Assembly: GCF_014195505.1 (NCBI RefSeq)
Contig: NZ_JACIBV010000001.1
Span: 3,658,001 to 3,722,000, forward strand
DNA length: 64,000 nucleotides
Source: Nonomuraea dietziae
Lineage (GTDB): Bacteria > Actinomycetota > Actinomycetes > Streptosporangiales > Streptosporangiaceae
Direction: 5' to 3'
Shown here: positions 37,041-46,244 of the stretch, one piece after another
How positions within the stretch are numbered: position 1 is the first letter of the stretch
Layout of the letters: the number at the start of each line of letters is the position of its first letter
Program-made: the position numbers and the translations under genes
The notes under the pieces: generated by a model
Seen by the model: only the letters and a program-made list of their open reading frames with translations
The model's database searches: none
Told to the model about the DNA's origin: nothing

Positions 37041-37625
37041 CTACTGGAGACCGGGTACGGCCATGCGGACGGTCAACGCGTGCTCCACCAGGGTGATCAG
37101 CGCGCTTTTCACCGAATCGCGTGAGCGCGCGTCCAGCCTGACGATCGGGACGTGCGCCGACAGCGTGAGCGCGTCGCGCACCTCCTCCTCGGTGTGGAGC
37201 TGGTGACCGTCCCAGCCGTTCAGGCCGACCACGAAGGGAAGCTTCGCCTCCTCGAAGTAGTCGACGGCGGGGAAGCTGTCGGCCAGGCGCCTGGTGTCGA
37301 CCAGCACGACGGCACCGATGGCGCCGCGCACCAGGTCGTCCCACATGAACCAGAACCGGTGCTGGCCAGGCGTGCCGAACAGGTACAGGATCAGGTCCTG
37401 GTCCAGCGACACCCTGCCGAAGTCCATCGCCACGGTCGTGGTCGTCTTGTTCGGGGTGAGCGACAGGTCGTCCACCGCCGCCGAGGCGTTCGTCATGACC
37501 GCCTCGGTGGTGAGCGGCAGGATCTCCGACACCGCACCCACGAACGTCGTCTTGCCCACGCCGAAGCCGCCGGCCACGACGATCTTCGTCGAGGTCAGTC
37601 CGCGGCTAGAGCCTGCGAAGTCCAC
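37041..37625 (-). CDS. Conservon GTPase (CvnD type), copy 1
   Basis: Ras/MglA-like ATP/GTP-binding protein of 194 residues. P-loop GGFGVGKTT (19-27), switch-region DFGRVSLDQDLILYLFGTPGQ, and LNGWDG in place of the usual NKxD. In Streptomyces conservons CvnD works with CvnA-C as a membrane-associated, G-protein-like complex affecting development and antibiotic production. The GTG at 37625 lies inside the end of the DUF742 gene. It is nearly identical to the copy at 51467-52045. Confidence 0.93.
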   Translation of the reverse strand: MDFAGSSRGLTSTKIVVAGGFGVGKTTFVGAVSEILPLTTEAVMTNASAAVDDLSLTPNKTTTTVAMDFGRVSLDQDLILYLFGTPGQHRFWFMWDDLVRGAIGAVVLVDTRRLADSFPAVDYFEEAKLPFVVGLNGWDGHQLHTEEEVRDALTLSAHVPIVRLDARSRDSVKSALITLVEHALTVRMAVPGLQ

Positions 37626-38001
37626 TGAGCACCCTTTCGAGCAAGTTGATGTCGGGCTTGCCGGCGTCGAGCTGCGGCTGGTGCACCCGTACCAGTCCCT
37701 CCGTCGCCATGTCCGAGATCAGCACCCTGACCACGCCGAGGGGGATCCGCAGGAGGGCCGAGATCTCCGCCACCGACCTGACGCTGCGGCACAGCTGGCT
37801 GATCGCCGCGTACTCCGGCATGTGCGACAGGTCGCGCGGTTCGACCGTGGCGGAGGAGACCAGGGCCTCCATCGCGAACTTCACCCGCGGCGCCGTACGC
37901 CCGCCCGTCACCGCGTATGGACGGACCGGCGAGGCGGGCTCCGAATGAGGCTGCGGCTGCCAGTCGCCGCCGGTGTTCCATCTGGGGTCCGACACCTGCA
38001 T
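37606..38001 (-). CDS. Conservon DUF742 protein (CvnC type), copy 1
   Basis: Protein of 131 residues. A variable Pro-rich N terminus is followed by the DUF742 core: PYAVTGGRTAPRVKFAMEAL, LCRSVRSVAEISALLRIPLG and VRVLISDMATEGLVRVH, which has a winged-helix look. The family links the Roadblock protein and the GTPase in conservons. The ATG at 38001 overlaps the upstream stop as TGATG; the 3' end overlaps the GTPase start by 20 bp. Confidence 0.93.
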   Translation of the reverse strand: MQVSDPRWNTGGDWQPQPHSEPASPVRPYAVTGGRTAPRVKFAMEALVSSATVEPRDLSHMPEYAAISQLCRSVRSVAEISALLRIPLGVVRVLISDMATEGLVRVHQPQLDAGKPDINLLERVLSGLRRL

Positions 38002-38423
38002 CACCTGGTCTGGGTCGCGCGGAGCTCGGCGCGTACGGCAGGAGTGAGAACCTGCCCCGCCCGCTCCACCATCAGTGTCATCTGATACGCCACCAGCCCC
38101 ATATCGCAATCGGGCGCTGCCAGCACTGCCAAGCACGAGCCGTCGCTGATCGACATGATCAGCATCAGGCCGCGCTGCATCTCCACGATCGTCTGGGTGA
38201 CGGGGCCACCCTCGAAGACCCGCGCCGCCCCCTGTGTGAGGCTGATCAGGCCCGAGGCTATGGCCGCCAGCTGGTCGGCCCGATCGGCGGGGAAGCCTGC
38301 GGAGGCGGCCAGCGGTAATCCGTCCGAGGAGACCACTACCGCGTGAGCGACGCCGGGGACATTGCTCACGAAGTCGGTGATCAACCAGTCGACCCCGCGC
38401 GCCGCGTGGCTCAGGTCGTTCAC
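38001..38423 (-). CDS. Conservon Roadblock/LC7 protein (CvnB type), copy 1
   Basis: Protein of 140 residues with a Roadblock/LC7 (MglB-like) fold: WLITDFVSNVPGVAHAVVVS, SDGLPLAAS, RADQLAAIASGLISLTQGAA and SCLAVLAAPDCDMGLVAYQM. It probably acts as regulator or activator of the Ras-like GTPase. Its ATG overlaps the stop of the sensor gene (ATGA). About 80 percent identical to the second copy by eye. Confidence 0.94.
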   Translation of the reverse strand: MNDLSHAARGVDWLITDFVSNVPGVAHAVVVSSDGLPLAASAGFPADRADQLAAIASGLISLTQGAARVFEGGPVTQTIVEMQRGLMLIMSISDGSCLAVLAAPDCDMGLVAYQMTLMVERAGQVLTPAVRAELRATQTR

Positions 38424-41335
38424 TCGTCCTCCTCCCTGTTGTCAACGGTTCTCGGGCCGCCCTGGTAGCGGCCCTCGCCGATGTCGTCGCGTGCGGCCCT
38501 GAGCCCCTGTTGGAAGCTCGAGAACCTGTTGCGCACCCGCTCCGGTGAGATCTCCGGCATGGGGGCGACACCCTTGGGGGCCGAGGTGTCGGCGGAGCCG
38601 GGCACGAGGTTGGCCTTCGGGACCCGCTTGGGCAGCCCCGCGGCGGTGGACCCGTCCTTGACGGGCTCCCGTACGGCCTCGGCGGCCGTCCATCCCGCGT
38701 CCGCCTTGGACGATCCCCACGAGGCGCTCTCGTCGCCCTTGTCGAACCAGGCCGACTCGACCGAGGCGAAGATCGGCAGGAACTCGTCGCCCGTGGAGGG
38801 CTTCACGGCCGGGATGGGACCTGTCGGGTTCGACTCGACCGAGGGGAAGTCGTACCTGCCGGGCCGCTGGACGGTGGGCTCCCTGTCCTGGAAGGACCAG
38901 GACGACGCGGGGTCGGGGGGCGAGGTGTCCTGCCAGCCTCCGCCGCCGCCCTTGCTGGGCGCCCATACGTCGGCCTCGCCGCTGTCGAAGGTGCTCGGCG
39001 CCTGGCGCGGGCCCGAGGCCCACGCGCCGGGGTCCGAGGGCCACTGCGGCGCCGAGGGCCACGGGTCAGGGGCGACGCTGTCGGCGCCACCCCAGCCGGG
39101 AGTGGGCCCCGGCTCGGAGGGCCAGCCGCCTGGACCGCCCATGGGGCCGGGGTCGGAGGCCCATGCTGGCCCCGTGTCAGCGGTGAAGGGGACGGGCCGC
39201 TGCGGCTCGCTCCCCCAGCCCATCGGCGTACGGGCGTCGCCGCCCCTGGCGCCCGTCATGGCGCCGGCTCCGGCCATGCCGGAACCCGCCATGCCCGAGC
39301 CTGCCATGCCCGAGCCGGCCATCGCGGGCGCGGACGCGCCGCCCAGGAGCGATTCGGGCAGCAGCACCATCGCGGTCAGGCCGCCCGAGCCGTGCGGGCG
39401 CAGCTGGACCCTGATGCCGTGCCTGTGCGCCAGCCTCGAGACCACGAACAGGCCCATGCGGCGCGAGACCGACACGTCCACGGTCGGGGCGACGGCCAGG
39501 CGCTCGTTGGCCTGGACGATCTCCTCGTGCGTCATGCCGATGCCGGAGTCGGTGATGGAGACCATCACGCCGCCGCCGTCGATCCTGTTGCCCGAGACCA
39601 CGACGTGGGTCTCGCGAGGCGAGAAGGCCAGAGCGTTCTCCACCAGCTCGGCGAGCAGGTGGATGACGTCGTTGACCGCCTGGCCCGCGACGGCCGCGCC
39701 GCCGGGGACCTGGAGCGTCACCCTGTCGTAGTTCTCGACCTCCGACAGCGAGGCGCGGGCCACGTCGACCAGCTGCACCGGCTGGCTCCAGCGGCGCGGG
39801 GGGTCCTGGCCGGCGAGGACCAGGAGGTTCTCGGAGTTGCGCCGCATGCGGGTGGCGAGGTGGTCCAGCTTGAACAGGTTCGCGAGTCGCTGCTCGTCCT
39901 GCTCGCCCTGCTCCAGGCCGTCGATGAGGGTGATCTGCCGCTCGACGAGCGTCTGGCTGCGGCGGGAGAGGTTGACGAACATGGCGTTGACGTTGGCGCG
40001 GAGCTTGGACTCCTCGCCGGCCAGCCGTACGGCCTCGCGGTGCACCTCGTCGAAGGCCCTGGCCACTTCTCCGATCTCGTCCCTGGACGAGACCCCGATG
40101 GGCGGCACCTCGACGCTCTCCGCGGTGTGCCCCTCCTCGCGCAGTTTCTGGACGATTCCCGGCAGCGTCCTGCCCGCGACCTCCAGCGCGTCGCCGCGCA
40201 GCCGTCGAAGGGGGAGCACCAGGGAGCGCGCCATGATCGCGGTGATGACCAGGACGATGAAGAGCAGCACGAGGACGAGGCCCACGTTGATGATGGCGAC
40301 CTGCTGCTCGGCGGCCCTGAGCTCGGCGGCCCTCATGCTGATGGAGCCGGACAGGTTCTTCTCGACGGTGTAGAGCCGGTCGGCGGTCTTGGTGATCGCC
40401 TCGAACCAGCGCGATGTGTCCTGGGTCGTCGAGGTGTCGAGAGCGCGCAGCGACGTGCGCTGGTTGTGCAGGTAGACCGCCCTGGCGACGTACAGCTCGG
40501 CGCGGCCGATCTCCGCGCCCGTCACCGTGTCGTCGTAGAACTGCCTCTGTGCGGGGGTGGCCGCGGCGCGGAAGGCGTTGCGCTCGCTCTCGCGGCTGGA
40601 CCTGGCCGACAGGAAGGCGTCGAACTCCGTGCCGTCGAACCTGCCTCTGACCAAGGCGATCGCCAGCAGTGCCCGCTGCTTGGAAACCTCGTCCTTGGAC
40701 CTGGCGATGGCGCCGAGTGCGGCGTTGGTGACGGTGAGCTCGTCGTCGGAAATACCCTGGACGGTCTCGTCGTACAGGGGGTGGAGGTCCGACATGACCT
40801 CGGAGTACTTCTCCATGACGGGCAGCGGAGGCAGCTGGCTGCCCTCACCCGAGACCGTGGCCCGCAGAAGGGGCAGCTGGTCGAGCCGGACCCGCACCTG
40901 CGCCAGCTGACGCCGTCCCAGCTCCGACATGGATTCTTCGGCGGCGTTCGCGGCGGACTTGGCCTTGGTGACGGCGGTGTCGACCGCCTGGTACTGACTC
41001 TTGAGGCTCTGAAGGTCGTCGCCGCTCCTGTTGGCCGCGGCGTACCGAGCCGAGAAGTCGCGTTCGAGCGCGAGTTCGTGACCGAGCGCGCCGAGCGCGA
41101 CGACCAGTTCGGCTCCGTCGGCGACTCGCCCGTACTCCTCCGCGCTGCTGATCGACGTGGTCACGCGGAGCGCGCCGAGCAGGACGGCCACGAGGGTCGG
41201 GACGGCGATGAGCGCGACCAGTCTGGTGCGTACTCGCCAGTTACGCAGGGCGATCTTCCTGCCGGCGTCCTCACCTGGTTCGGGCATCGGCTCACGAGCC
41301 TCTGGCGGGGCCCGGGGGTTCCGGCGCGATGCCAC
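38420..41335 (-). CDS. Conservon sensor histidine kinase-like protein (CvnA type), copy 1
   Basis: Membrane sensor of 971 residues. It has a transmembrane helix at about 38-58, an extracytoplasmic nitrate/nitrite-sensing (NIT-like) domain about 60-335, a second helix about 345-370 and a HAMP-like linker. A phospho-acceptor-like helix (LFKLDHLATRMRRNSENLLV) and an ATPase domain with N-box ELVENALAFSPRE and SITDSGIGM follow. The last 290 residues are a disordered Pro/Gly/Trp-rich tail with PAMAGSGMAGSGMAGSGMAG-like repeats. Start is the GTG at 41335 or the ATG at 41287 (AGAGG upstream). First gene of a four-gene overlapping operon. Confidence 0.92.
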   Translation of the reverse strand: MASRRNPRAPPEAREPMPEPGEDAGRKIALRNWRVRTRLVALIAVPTLVAVLLGALRVTTSISSAEEYGRVADGAELVVALGALGHELALERDFSARYAAANRSGDDLQSLKSQYQAVDTAVTKAKSAANAAEESMSELGRRQLAQVRVRLDQLPLLRATVSGEGSQLPPLPVMEKYSEVMSDLHPLYDETVQGISDDELTVTNAALGAIARSKDEVSKQRALLAIALVRGRFDGTEFDAFLSARSSRESERNAFRAAATPAQRQFYDDTVTGAEIGRAELYVARAVYLHNQRTSLRALDTSTTQDTSRWFEAITKTADRLYTVEKNLSGSISMRAAELRAAEQQVAIINVGLVLVLLFIVLVITAIMARSLVLPLRRLRGDALEVAGRTLPGIVQKLREEGHTAESVEVPPIGVSSRDEIGEVARAFDEVHREAVRLAGEESKLRANVNAMFVNLSRRSQTLVERQITLIDGLEQGEQDEQRLANLFKLDHLATRMRRNSENLLVLAGQDPPRRWSQPVQLVDVARASLSEVENYDRVTLQVPGGAAVAGQAVNDVIHLLAELVENALAFSPRETHVVVSGNRIDGGGVMVSITDSGIGMTHEEIVQANERLAVAPTVDVSVSRRMGLFVVSRLAHRHGIRVQLRPHGSGGLTAMVLLPESLLGGASAPAMAGSGMAGSGMAGSGMAGAGAMTGARGGDARTPMGWGSEPQRPVPFTADTGPAWASDPGPMGGPGGWPSEPGPTPGWGGADSVAPDPWPSAPQWPSDPGAWASGPRQAPSTFDSGEADVWAPSKGGGGGWQDTSPPDPASSWSFQDREPTVQRPGRYDFPSVESNPTGPIPAVKPSTGDEFLPIFASVESAWFDKGDESASWGSSKADAGWTAAEAVREPVKDGSTAAGLPKRVPKANLVPGSADTSAPKGVAPMPEISPERVRNRFSSFQQGLRAARDDIGEGRYQGGPRTVDNREEDE

Positions 41336-41740
41336 GACCGGAACCGGTCGTTGCTGTGCTCACAAGTCGTAACCTCTCGGGGATGCCTGCGCATGTGCGG
41401 AGTGAACCGGCTCGCCGGTGAGACGAGTGGTTGCAGGCAAGTATCGGGGCAATTGGAGCACAACCTTCTATCCCCAGCCAATGCAATGCAACTTATGGAA
41501 CGCTCCAAACAGATCCACTTTTATTGCAGGGGCGGCGACGGACCGTCAGCAGATCGCCCATAAAATCAGACATTCAGTCGCTTATGGACATCAAGCCCCA
41601 CATTAGCGACATATCATAATCTTTCCTTTTAGCGCATGTGCTCCTATACAGGGCGCTTGCCTTCCAGGGAAGATCCCCGCTCCTGTACGCTTCACGCCCG
41701 TCATAACGGACATTTACGCTTCCCCCCCAGGAGCTCCTCC
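41336..41740. other. 405-bp divergent control region between conservon 1 and the ABC locus
   Basis: No gene is seen. The region is noticeably richer in A and T than its surroundings, especially at 41500-41650 (ACATATCATAATC, TTTCCTTTT), and should hold promoters for the minus-strand conservon and the plus-strand transporter operon. It carries the element shared with conservon 2 at 41451-41466 and a CAGGAG ribosome site before 41741. Confidence 0.6.
41451..41466. promoter_or_regulatory. Element shared upstream of both conservons, copy 1
   Basis: AATTGGAGCACAACCT lies 116 bp upstream of the GTG of the first CvnA-type gene. A copy differing at one position occurs upstream of the second CvnA-type gene at 56418-56433. 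A 16-bp match outside coding sequence, in the same relative place, suggests a common promoter element or operator. Function is inferred. Confidence 0.5.
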
Positions 41741-42721
41741 ATGACTCGCACAGTCCGCGCGCGCGCCCTCGTTCTCGGTATCGCGGCCGCGCTCACCCTT
41801 GCCGCCTGCGGTGGGTCCGATACGGCCAGCGCCCCCTCCGGAGGAAAGGGGCTGGAAAAGACCACCATCAAGGTCGGCGCCCTTCCCATCCCCGACCCCG
41901 CCGCCCTCTACATCGCCAACGCCAAGGGCTTCTTCAAGGCCGAGGGCCTCACCGTCGAGCCCGTCCTCATCCAGGGCGGTGCCGCCGCGCTCCCGCAGAT
42001 CAAGAACGGCGCGCTCGACATCTCGCACACCAACTACGTCTCGACCTTCCTCGCCGCCAGCAAGGGCGAGAAGATCAAGGTCGTCGGTGACGTCTACCAG
42101 GCCGCGCCGAACACCTTCAACCTCATGGTCACCAAGGACTCCCCGCTCAACTCCGTCGCCGACCTGAAGGGCAAGACCGTCCTGGTCAACACCCTCAAGA
42201 ACATCGGCACCCTCACGGTGGAGGCGACCCTGAAGGTGGCGGGCCTGACGAAGGACGACGTCAAGTTCGTCGAGAAGCCCTTCCCCGACATGGCCAACGC
42301 GCTCAGCACGGGGCAGGGCGACGCGGCCTGGATGACCGAGCCGTTCATCACCGCCACCCAGAGCCAGTCCGGCTTCCGCAAGCTGGCCGACACGATGTCG
42401 GGGCAGACGGCCGACCTGCCGATCGCCGCGTGGATGGCGACCGACGAGTGGGTGCAGAAGAACCCGAAGACGCTGGCCGCCTTCCAGCGCGCCATCGCCA
42501 AGGCCCAGCAGCTCGTGGCCAACGACCGCAAGGAGGTCGAGGCGGTGCTGGGCCAGTACACCAAGATCGACGCCAAGACCGCGTCGGTGATCACCCTGGG
42601 GACGTTCCCGACCTCGCTCAACGCGACCCGGCTTCAGCGCGTCGCCGACCTCATGCTCGAGTACAAGTACATCGAGAGCCCGCTCGACGTGAAGACCATT
42701 CTGGTCGGCGCCAGCGGATGA
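41741..42721 (+). CDS. NitT/TauT-type ABC substrate-binding lipoprotein 1
   Basis: Periplasmic-binding-type protein of 326 residues of the SsuA/NMT1/ThiY group. The signal peptide ends in lipobox LAAC. The core contains VGALPIPDPAALYIANAKGF, FFKAEGLTVEPVLIQGG and LKGKTVLVNTLKNIGT. The ATG at 41741 has AGGAG in front. Its stop overlaps the first permease start (ATGA). It is paralogous to the protein at 46241-47188. The ligand may be an aromatic, pyrimidine-like or sulfonate compound; not resolvable here. Confidence 0.9.
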   Translation: MTRTVRARALVLGIAAALTLAACGGSDTASAPSGGKGLEKTTIKVGALPIPDPAALYIANAKGFFKAEGLTVEPVLIQGGAAALPQIKNGALDISHTNYVSTFLAASKGEKIKVVGDVYQAAPNTFNLMVTKDSPLNSVADLKGKTVLVNTLKNIGTLTVEATLKVAGLTKDDVKFVEKPFPDMANALSTGQGDAAWMTEPFITATQSQSGFRKLADTMSGQTADLPIAAWMATDEWVQKNPKTLAAFQRAIAKAQQLVANDRKEVEAVLGQYTKIDAKTASVITLGTFPTSLNATRLQRVADLMLEYKYIESPLDVKTILVGASG

Positions 42722-43491
42722 TCAGTGCGCGAATCCTCCGCGGCGTCGCAGGCGTCGCGGGGTTCCTCATTGTCGGTGAGCTCACCATCAGGTTCGGGCT
42801 CACCGATGACGTGGTCTTCCCGCCGCCCTCGCTCGTGCTGTGGGAGGCGATGGGCCTGCTCGCCGACCCCGTCTTCCTGTCCGGAGTCGCGATCACCCTC
42901 ACCAACTGGGCGCTGGGGCTGATCGCCTCGGTGGTGATCGCCGTTCCTCTCGGCGTGCTCCTGGGAAGCCTGGCGTCCGTGGAGCGTGCCACCCGGCCCC
43001 TCCTGGAGTTCCTGCGGCCGATCCCGTCGGTGGCCATCATCCCGCTGGCGATCCTGTTGATCCCGGTGGATTCGATGATGAAGGTGTCCGTCATCGTCTA
43101 CGCCTCGCTGTGGCCTGTACTGATCAACACCCTCTACGGCATGCACGACGTCGACCCCCTCGCCAAGGAGTCGCTGCGCAGCTTCGGCTTCGGCGCCATC
43201 GACGTGCTGCGCAGGGTCAGCCTGCCGAGCGCGGCGCCGTTCATGCTCACCGGCGTGCGCATCGCCGCGGGCATCGCGCTGATCCTCGCGGTCAGCGCCG
43301 AGCTGCTGGCGGGCGGCACCGGCGGGATCGGCGTCTTCGTCATCCAGGCGGGCAGCGGCAACCGTACCGACCTCATCCTGGCCGCCACGTTCTGGGCCGG
43401 GATCATCGGCATGGTGGCCAACTCGCTGCTGGTCCTCGCCGAACGGCGGCTCTTCCATTGGCACCAGGCCAGAACCGGAGCGACGACGTGA
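42718..43491 (+). CDS. NitT/TauT-type ABC permease 1a
   Basis: Inner-membrane permease of 257 residues of the SsuC/TauC family, about six helices. The ATPase-contact loop carries ESLRSFGFGAIDVLRRVSLP and the C-terminal half ends VANSLLVLAERRLFHWH. It overlaps both neighbours by 4 bp. It differs clearly from permease 1b, so this importer uses two non-identical permeases where the family normally uses a homodimer. Confidence 0.9.
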   Translation: MISARILRGVAGVAGFLIVGELTIRFGLTDDVVFPPPSLVLWEAMGLLADPVFLSGVAITLTNWALGLIASVVIAVPLGVLLGSLASVERATRPLLEFLRPIPSVAIIPLAILLIPVDSMMKVSVIVYASLWPVLINTLYGMHDVDPLAKESLRSFGFGAIDVLRRVSLPSAAPFMLTGVRIAAGIALILAVSAELLAGGTGGIGVFVIQAGSGNRTDLILAATFWAGIIGMVANSLLVLAERRLFHWHQARTGATT

Positions 43492-44267
43492 CCGCTCTCA
43501 AGCGCATGTGGCTGGTGCCGCTGGTCGTGGCCGTGTGGGAGCTGACGACCCGGCTGGCGCAGGACACCGACTTCCCGCCGCCTTCCGCGATCGTGCTGAG
43601 GATGCACGAGCTGTGGTTCTCCGGGCCCGTCACCAGGCTCTTCCTGACCGATGACGCGATCGCGAACATCCTGCCCAGCCTGGGCCGCATGTTCATGGGC
43701 TGGACCCTCGCCGCCCTGCTCGGCGTGGTCCTCGGCGTGCTCATCGGCAGGTCCCGCACCGCGGCCGACTACGTCGAACCGCTCATCCAGTTCGGCAGGG
43801 TCATCCCGCCGCCGCTCCTGCTGCCGCTGCTCATGGTGCTCCTGCACGCGGGTCTGGCGATGCAGGTCGCCGCCATCGTCTTCGGAGTCGTGTGGCCGGT
43901 GCTGCTCAACTCCATCGACGGCGCCAAGGGCGTGGACAGGACCTACACCGAGACCGCGACCGTCTTCGGCCTGACCAGGGCGCAGCAGCTGCGCGACGTC
44001 GTCATCCCCGCGGCGGCGCCGAAGATCTTCGCGGGGCTCCGCCTCAGCCTGTCGCTCGCCCTCATCCTGATGGTCATCTCCGAGCTGTTCGGCAGCGCCG
44101 ACGGCATCGGCTACCAGCTCCTGCAGGCGCAGCGCGGCTTCGACACCCCGACCGTCTGGGGCGCGATCGCGCTCCTCGGGCTGCTCGGCTACCTGGTGAA
44201 CGCGCTGTTCACCGTGGCCGAGCGACGACTCCTGGTGTGGCACCACCACACCAGGCGCACACTGTAG
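43488..44267 (+). CDS. NitT/TauT-type ABC permease 1b
   Basis: Second SsuC/TauC-like permease, 259 residues, with helices through the length and the contact loop TETATVFGLTRAQQLRDVVI followed by PAAAPKIFAGLRLSLSLALI. The GTG at 43488 overlaps the permease 1a stop. It is closer to permease 2b (47916-48656) than to its neighbour 1a, showing that an a/b pair was duplicated as a unit. Confidence 0.9.
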   Translation: MTALKRMWLVPLVVAVWELTTRLAQDTDFPPPSAIVLRMHELWFSGPVTRLFLTDDAIANILPSLGRMFMGWTLAALLGVVLGVLIGRSRTAADYVEPLIQFGRVIPPPLLLPLLMVLLHAGLAMQVAAIVFGVVWPVLLNSIDGAKGVDRTYTETATVFGLTRAQQLRDVVIPAAAPKIFAGLRLSLSLALILMVISELFGSADGIGYQLLQAQRGFDTPTVWGAIALLGLLGYLVNALFTVAERRLLVWHHHTRRTL

Positions 44268-44286
44268 ATCCCGTGTTGGAGGAATC

Positions 44287-45291
44287 ATGTCCCATCCGGC
44301 CGGCCCCATCTGGGAGTCGATCTCCGGCATCTCCAGGTTCGCCGCGCTGGCCACGATGGCGGAGCTGGGATGCGCCGACCATCTGGCCGAGGGCCCGTTG
44401 AACGCCGAGGAGCTCGCCATCAGGTGCGGCGCGCACGCGCCCTCCCTGCGACGGGTGCTGCGCGAGCTGGCCGGCATGGGAATCGTGCGCTCGGCCGGGC
44501 AGGACAGATACGAGTTGACGGCGGACGGTTCGTCCCTGCGCTCCGACGTACCCGACTCGACGCTGCCGGCCGTCCGGATGATCGCCGAGGAGAGTTTCTG
44601 GTACGCCCTCGGCAACCTCCCCACCACCGTGCGACAGGGCCGTTCGGCGTTCGTCGAGCGGTACGGCCCCCTCTATCAGCGCCTCGGGCAGCACCCCGAG
44701 GTGGGCCAGATCTTCGACACCTACATGACCTCGCGCGCCATGCCCTTCGCCGAGCAGGTCGCCGAGCGCTACGACTTCTCGCGGGTCGACACGCTGGTGG
44801 ACGTGGCGGGCGGCAAGGGCCACATCCTCGCGGCGGTCCTGCACGCCAACCCGCGGATGCGCGGCGTGCTGGTCGACCTCGATCACGTCGTGCCCGGCGC
44901 GACGGCGGCGCTCACCGCGCACGGCCTGATGGAGCGGTGCGAGGTCCTGGCCGGAGACTTCTTCGCGCAGGTCCCCGCGGGCTTCGACGCGTATCTCCTC
45001 GCGAGCATCCTGCACAACTGGGACGACCAGGACGCCGAGCGCATTCTCCGCCGGGTCAGGGAGGCCATCAGGGAGGACGGGCGGCTGCTCATCCTGGAAA
45101 TGGTCCTGCCCGACGAGGACGAGCCCCATGTCGGAAAGGACATGGACATGCGCATGCTCGCCCTGTTCGACGGCGGCACCGAGCGCACCAGGCAGGAGTA
45201 CTCCGTCCTGCTGGAGAAGACCGGGTTCAGGCTGACCGAGGTGTTCGACCTCTCGGCGGGAGCGAGCCTGGTCGAGGCCGTACCCGCCTGA
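44287..45291 (+). CDS. SAM-dependent O-methyltransferase, COMT type
   Basis: Methyltransferase of 334 residues like plant caffeate and bacterial polyketide O-methyltransferases. It has an N-terminal dimerisation/winged-helix domain (about 10-90), the SAM loop VDVAGGKGHILAAVL, VDLDHVVPGA, and the catalytic-helix region ILHNWDDQDAERILRRV. A GGAGGAATC site directly precedes the ATG. It lies 19 bp after permease 1b, so it is co-transcribed with the importer. It may modify the imported compound or a secondary metabolite. Confidence 0.9.
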   Translation: MSHPAGPIWESISGISRFAALATMAELGCADHLAEGPLNAEELAIRCGAHAPSLRRVLRELAGMGIVRSAGQDRYELTADGSSLRSDVPDSTLPAVRMIAEESFWYALGNLPTTVRQGRSAFVERYGPLYQRLGQHPEVGQIFDTYMTSRAMPFAEQVAERYDFSRVDTLVDVAGGKGHILAAVLHANPRMRGVLVDLDHVVPGATAALTAHGLMERCEVLAGDFFAQVPAGFDAYLLASILHNWDDQDAERILRRVREAIREDGRLLILEMVLPDEDEPHVGKDMDMRMLALFDGGTERTRQEYSVLLEKTGFRLTEVFDLSAGASLVEAVPA

Positions 45292-45349
45292 CAGGAAAGG
45301 TCCAGGTAAACGTGGCTCTCGGGACTTCGCGCCTGGGAGCCATATTTAC

Positions 45350-45379
45350 TTGGGCATAAAGCAGCGTATTTCCTAAATG
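45350..45379 (+). promoter_or_regulatory. Possible promoter for the ATPase/second importer module
   Basis: In the 179-bp gap before the ATPase gene, TTGGGC (45350-45355) and TAAATG (45374-45379) are separated by 18 bp in a locally AT-rich stretch. This resembles a housekeeping sigma factor promoter. It would explain why the second half of the locus is separated from the methyltransferase. Weak evidence. Confidence 0.3.
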
Positions 45380-45470
45380 CAGCAAACCGGGCGCGACCAT
45401 AGTCCATGGCCAAGGTGCTCCGATAGAGTCTGGATCACGTTTTGGACCCCCTGCGGCCTGAGGATTCACC

Positions 45471-46244
45471 GTGCTTGAGATATCGAACCTCTCCCACGTC
45501 TACGGCAGTGGACCCGGCGCCCATCACGCCATCGAGGGGCTGAATCTGAGCGTCGCAGAGGGCGAGCTGCTGTGCATCGTCGGCCCTTCCGGCGCGGGCA
45601 AGTCGACACTGCTGCGCTCCATCGCCGGCCTCATCCAGCCCACGGGCGGCGAGGTCCGCATCGAGGGCAAGCTGGTCAAGCAGACCCCCGACAACCTGGC
45701 GGTCGTCTTCCAGGACTACAGCCGCTCGCTTTTCCCCTGGATGTCCGTGGCCGACAACGTGGCTCTGCCGCTGCGCCGTAAGAAGATGGACAAACAACAG
45801 CGCAGGGCGGCCGCCCAGGAGGCGCTGGAGTCGGTGGGGCTGGCGGAGGCCGGCAAGAAGTACCCCTTCCAGCTGTCCGGCGGCATGCAGCAGCGGGTGG
45901 CCATCGCCAGGGCCCTGGCCTACCGGCCCGCGCTCATGCTGATGGACGAGCCGTTCGGCTCGGTCGACGCGCAGACCAGGGAGGACCTGGAGGACCTGGT
46001 CCTGCAGGTGCGCGGGCACCACAAGATGACCATCGTGCTGATCACCCACGACATCGACGAGAGCGTCTACGTCGGCGACAGGGTGGTCGTGCTGTCCAAG
46101 GCCCCCGCGCACGTCGTCGGCGACCTGAAGGTCGAGCTGGCCTCGCCGCGCGACCAGATCACCACCCGCGAGCACTCAGACTTCGTCCACCTGCGCGCCG
46201 AGGTCGGACGCCTCGTGCGCGGCCTCGAGAGGACCCCTGCGTGA
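45471..46244 (+). CDS. NitT/TauT-type ABC transporter ATPase
   Basis: SsuB/TauB/NrtD-like ATPase of 257 residues. Walker A GPSGAGKST, Q-loop VFQDYSRSLFPWM, signature LSGGMQQRVAIARAL, Walker B LMLMDEPFGSVD and H-loop ITHDIDES. It is the only ATPase in the locus and must power both permease pairs unless another gene is elsewhere. GTG start at 45471 after GAGGA; the stop overlaps the next gene (GTGA). Confidence 0.93.
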   Translation: MLEISNLSHVYGSGPGAHHAIEGLNLSVAEGELLCIVGPSGAGKSTLLRSIAGLIQPTGGEVRIEGKLVKQTPDNLAVVFQDYSRSLFPWMSVADNVALPLRRKKMDKQQRRAAAQEALESVGLAEAGKKYPFQLSGGMQQRVAIARALAYRPALMLMDEPFGSVDAQTREDLEDLVLQVRGHHKMTIVLITHDIDESVYVGDRVVVLSKAPAHVVGDLKVELASPRDQITTREHSDFVHLRAEVGRLVRGLERTPA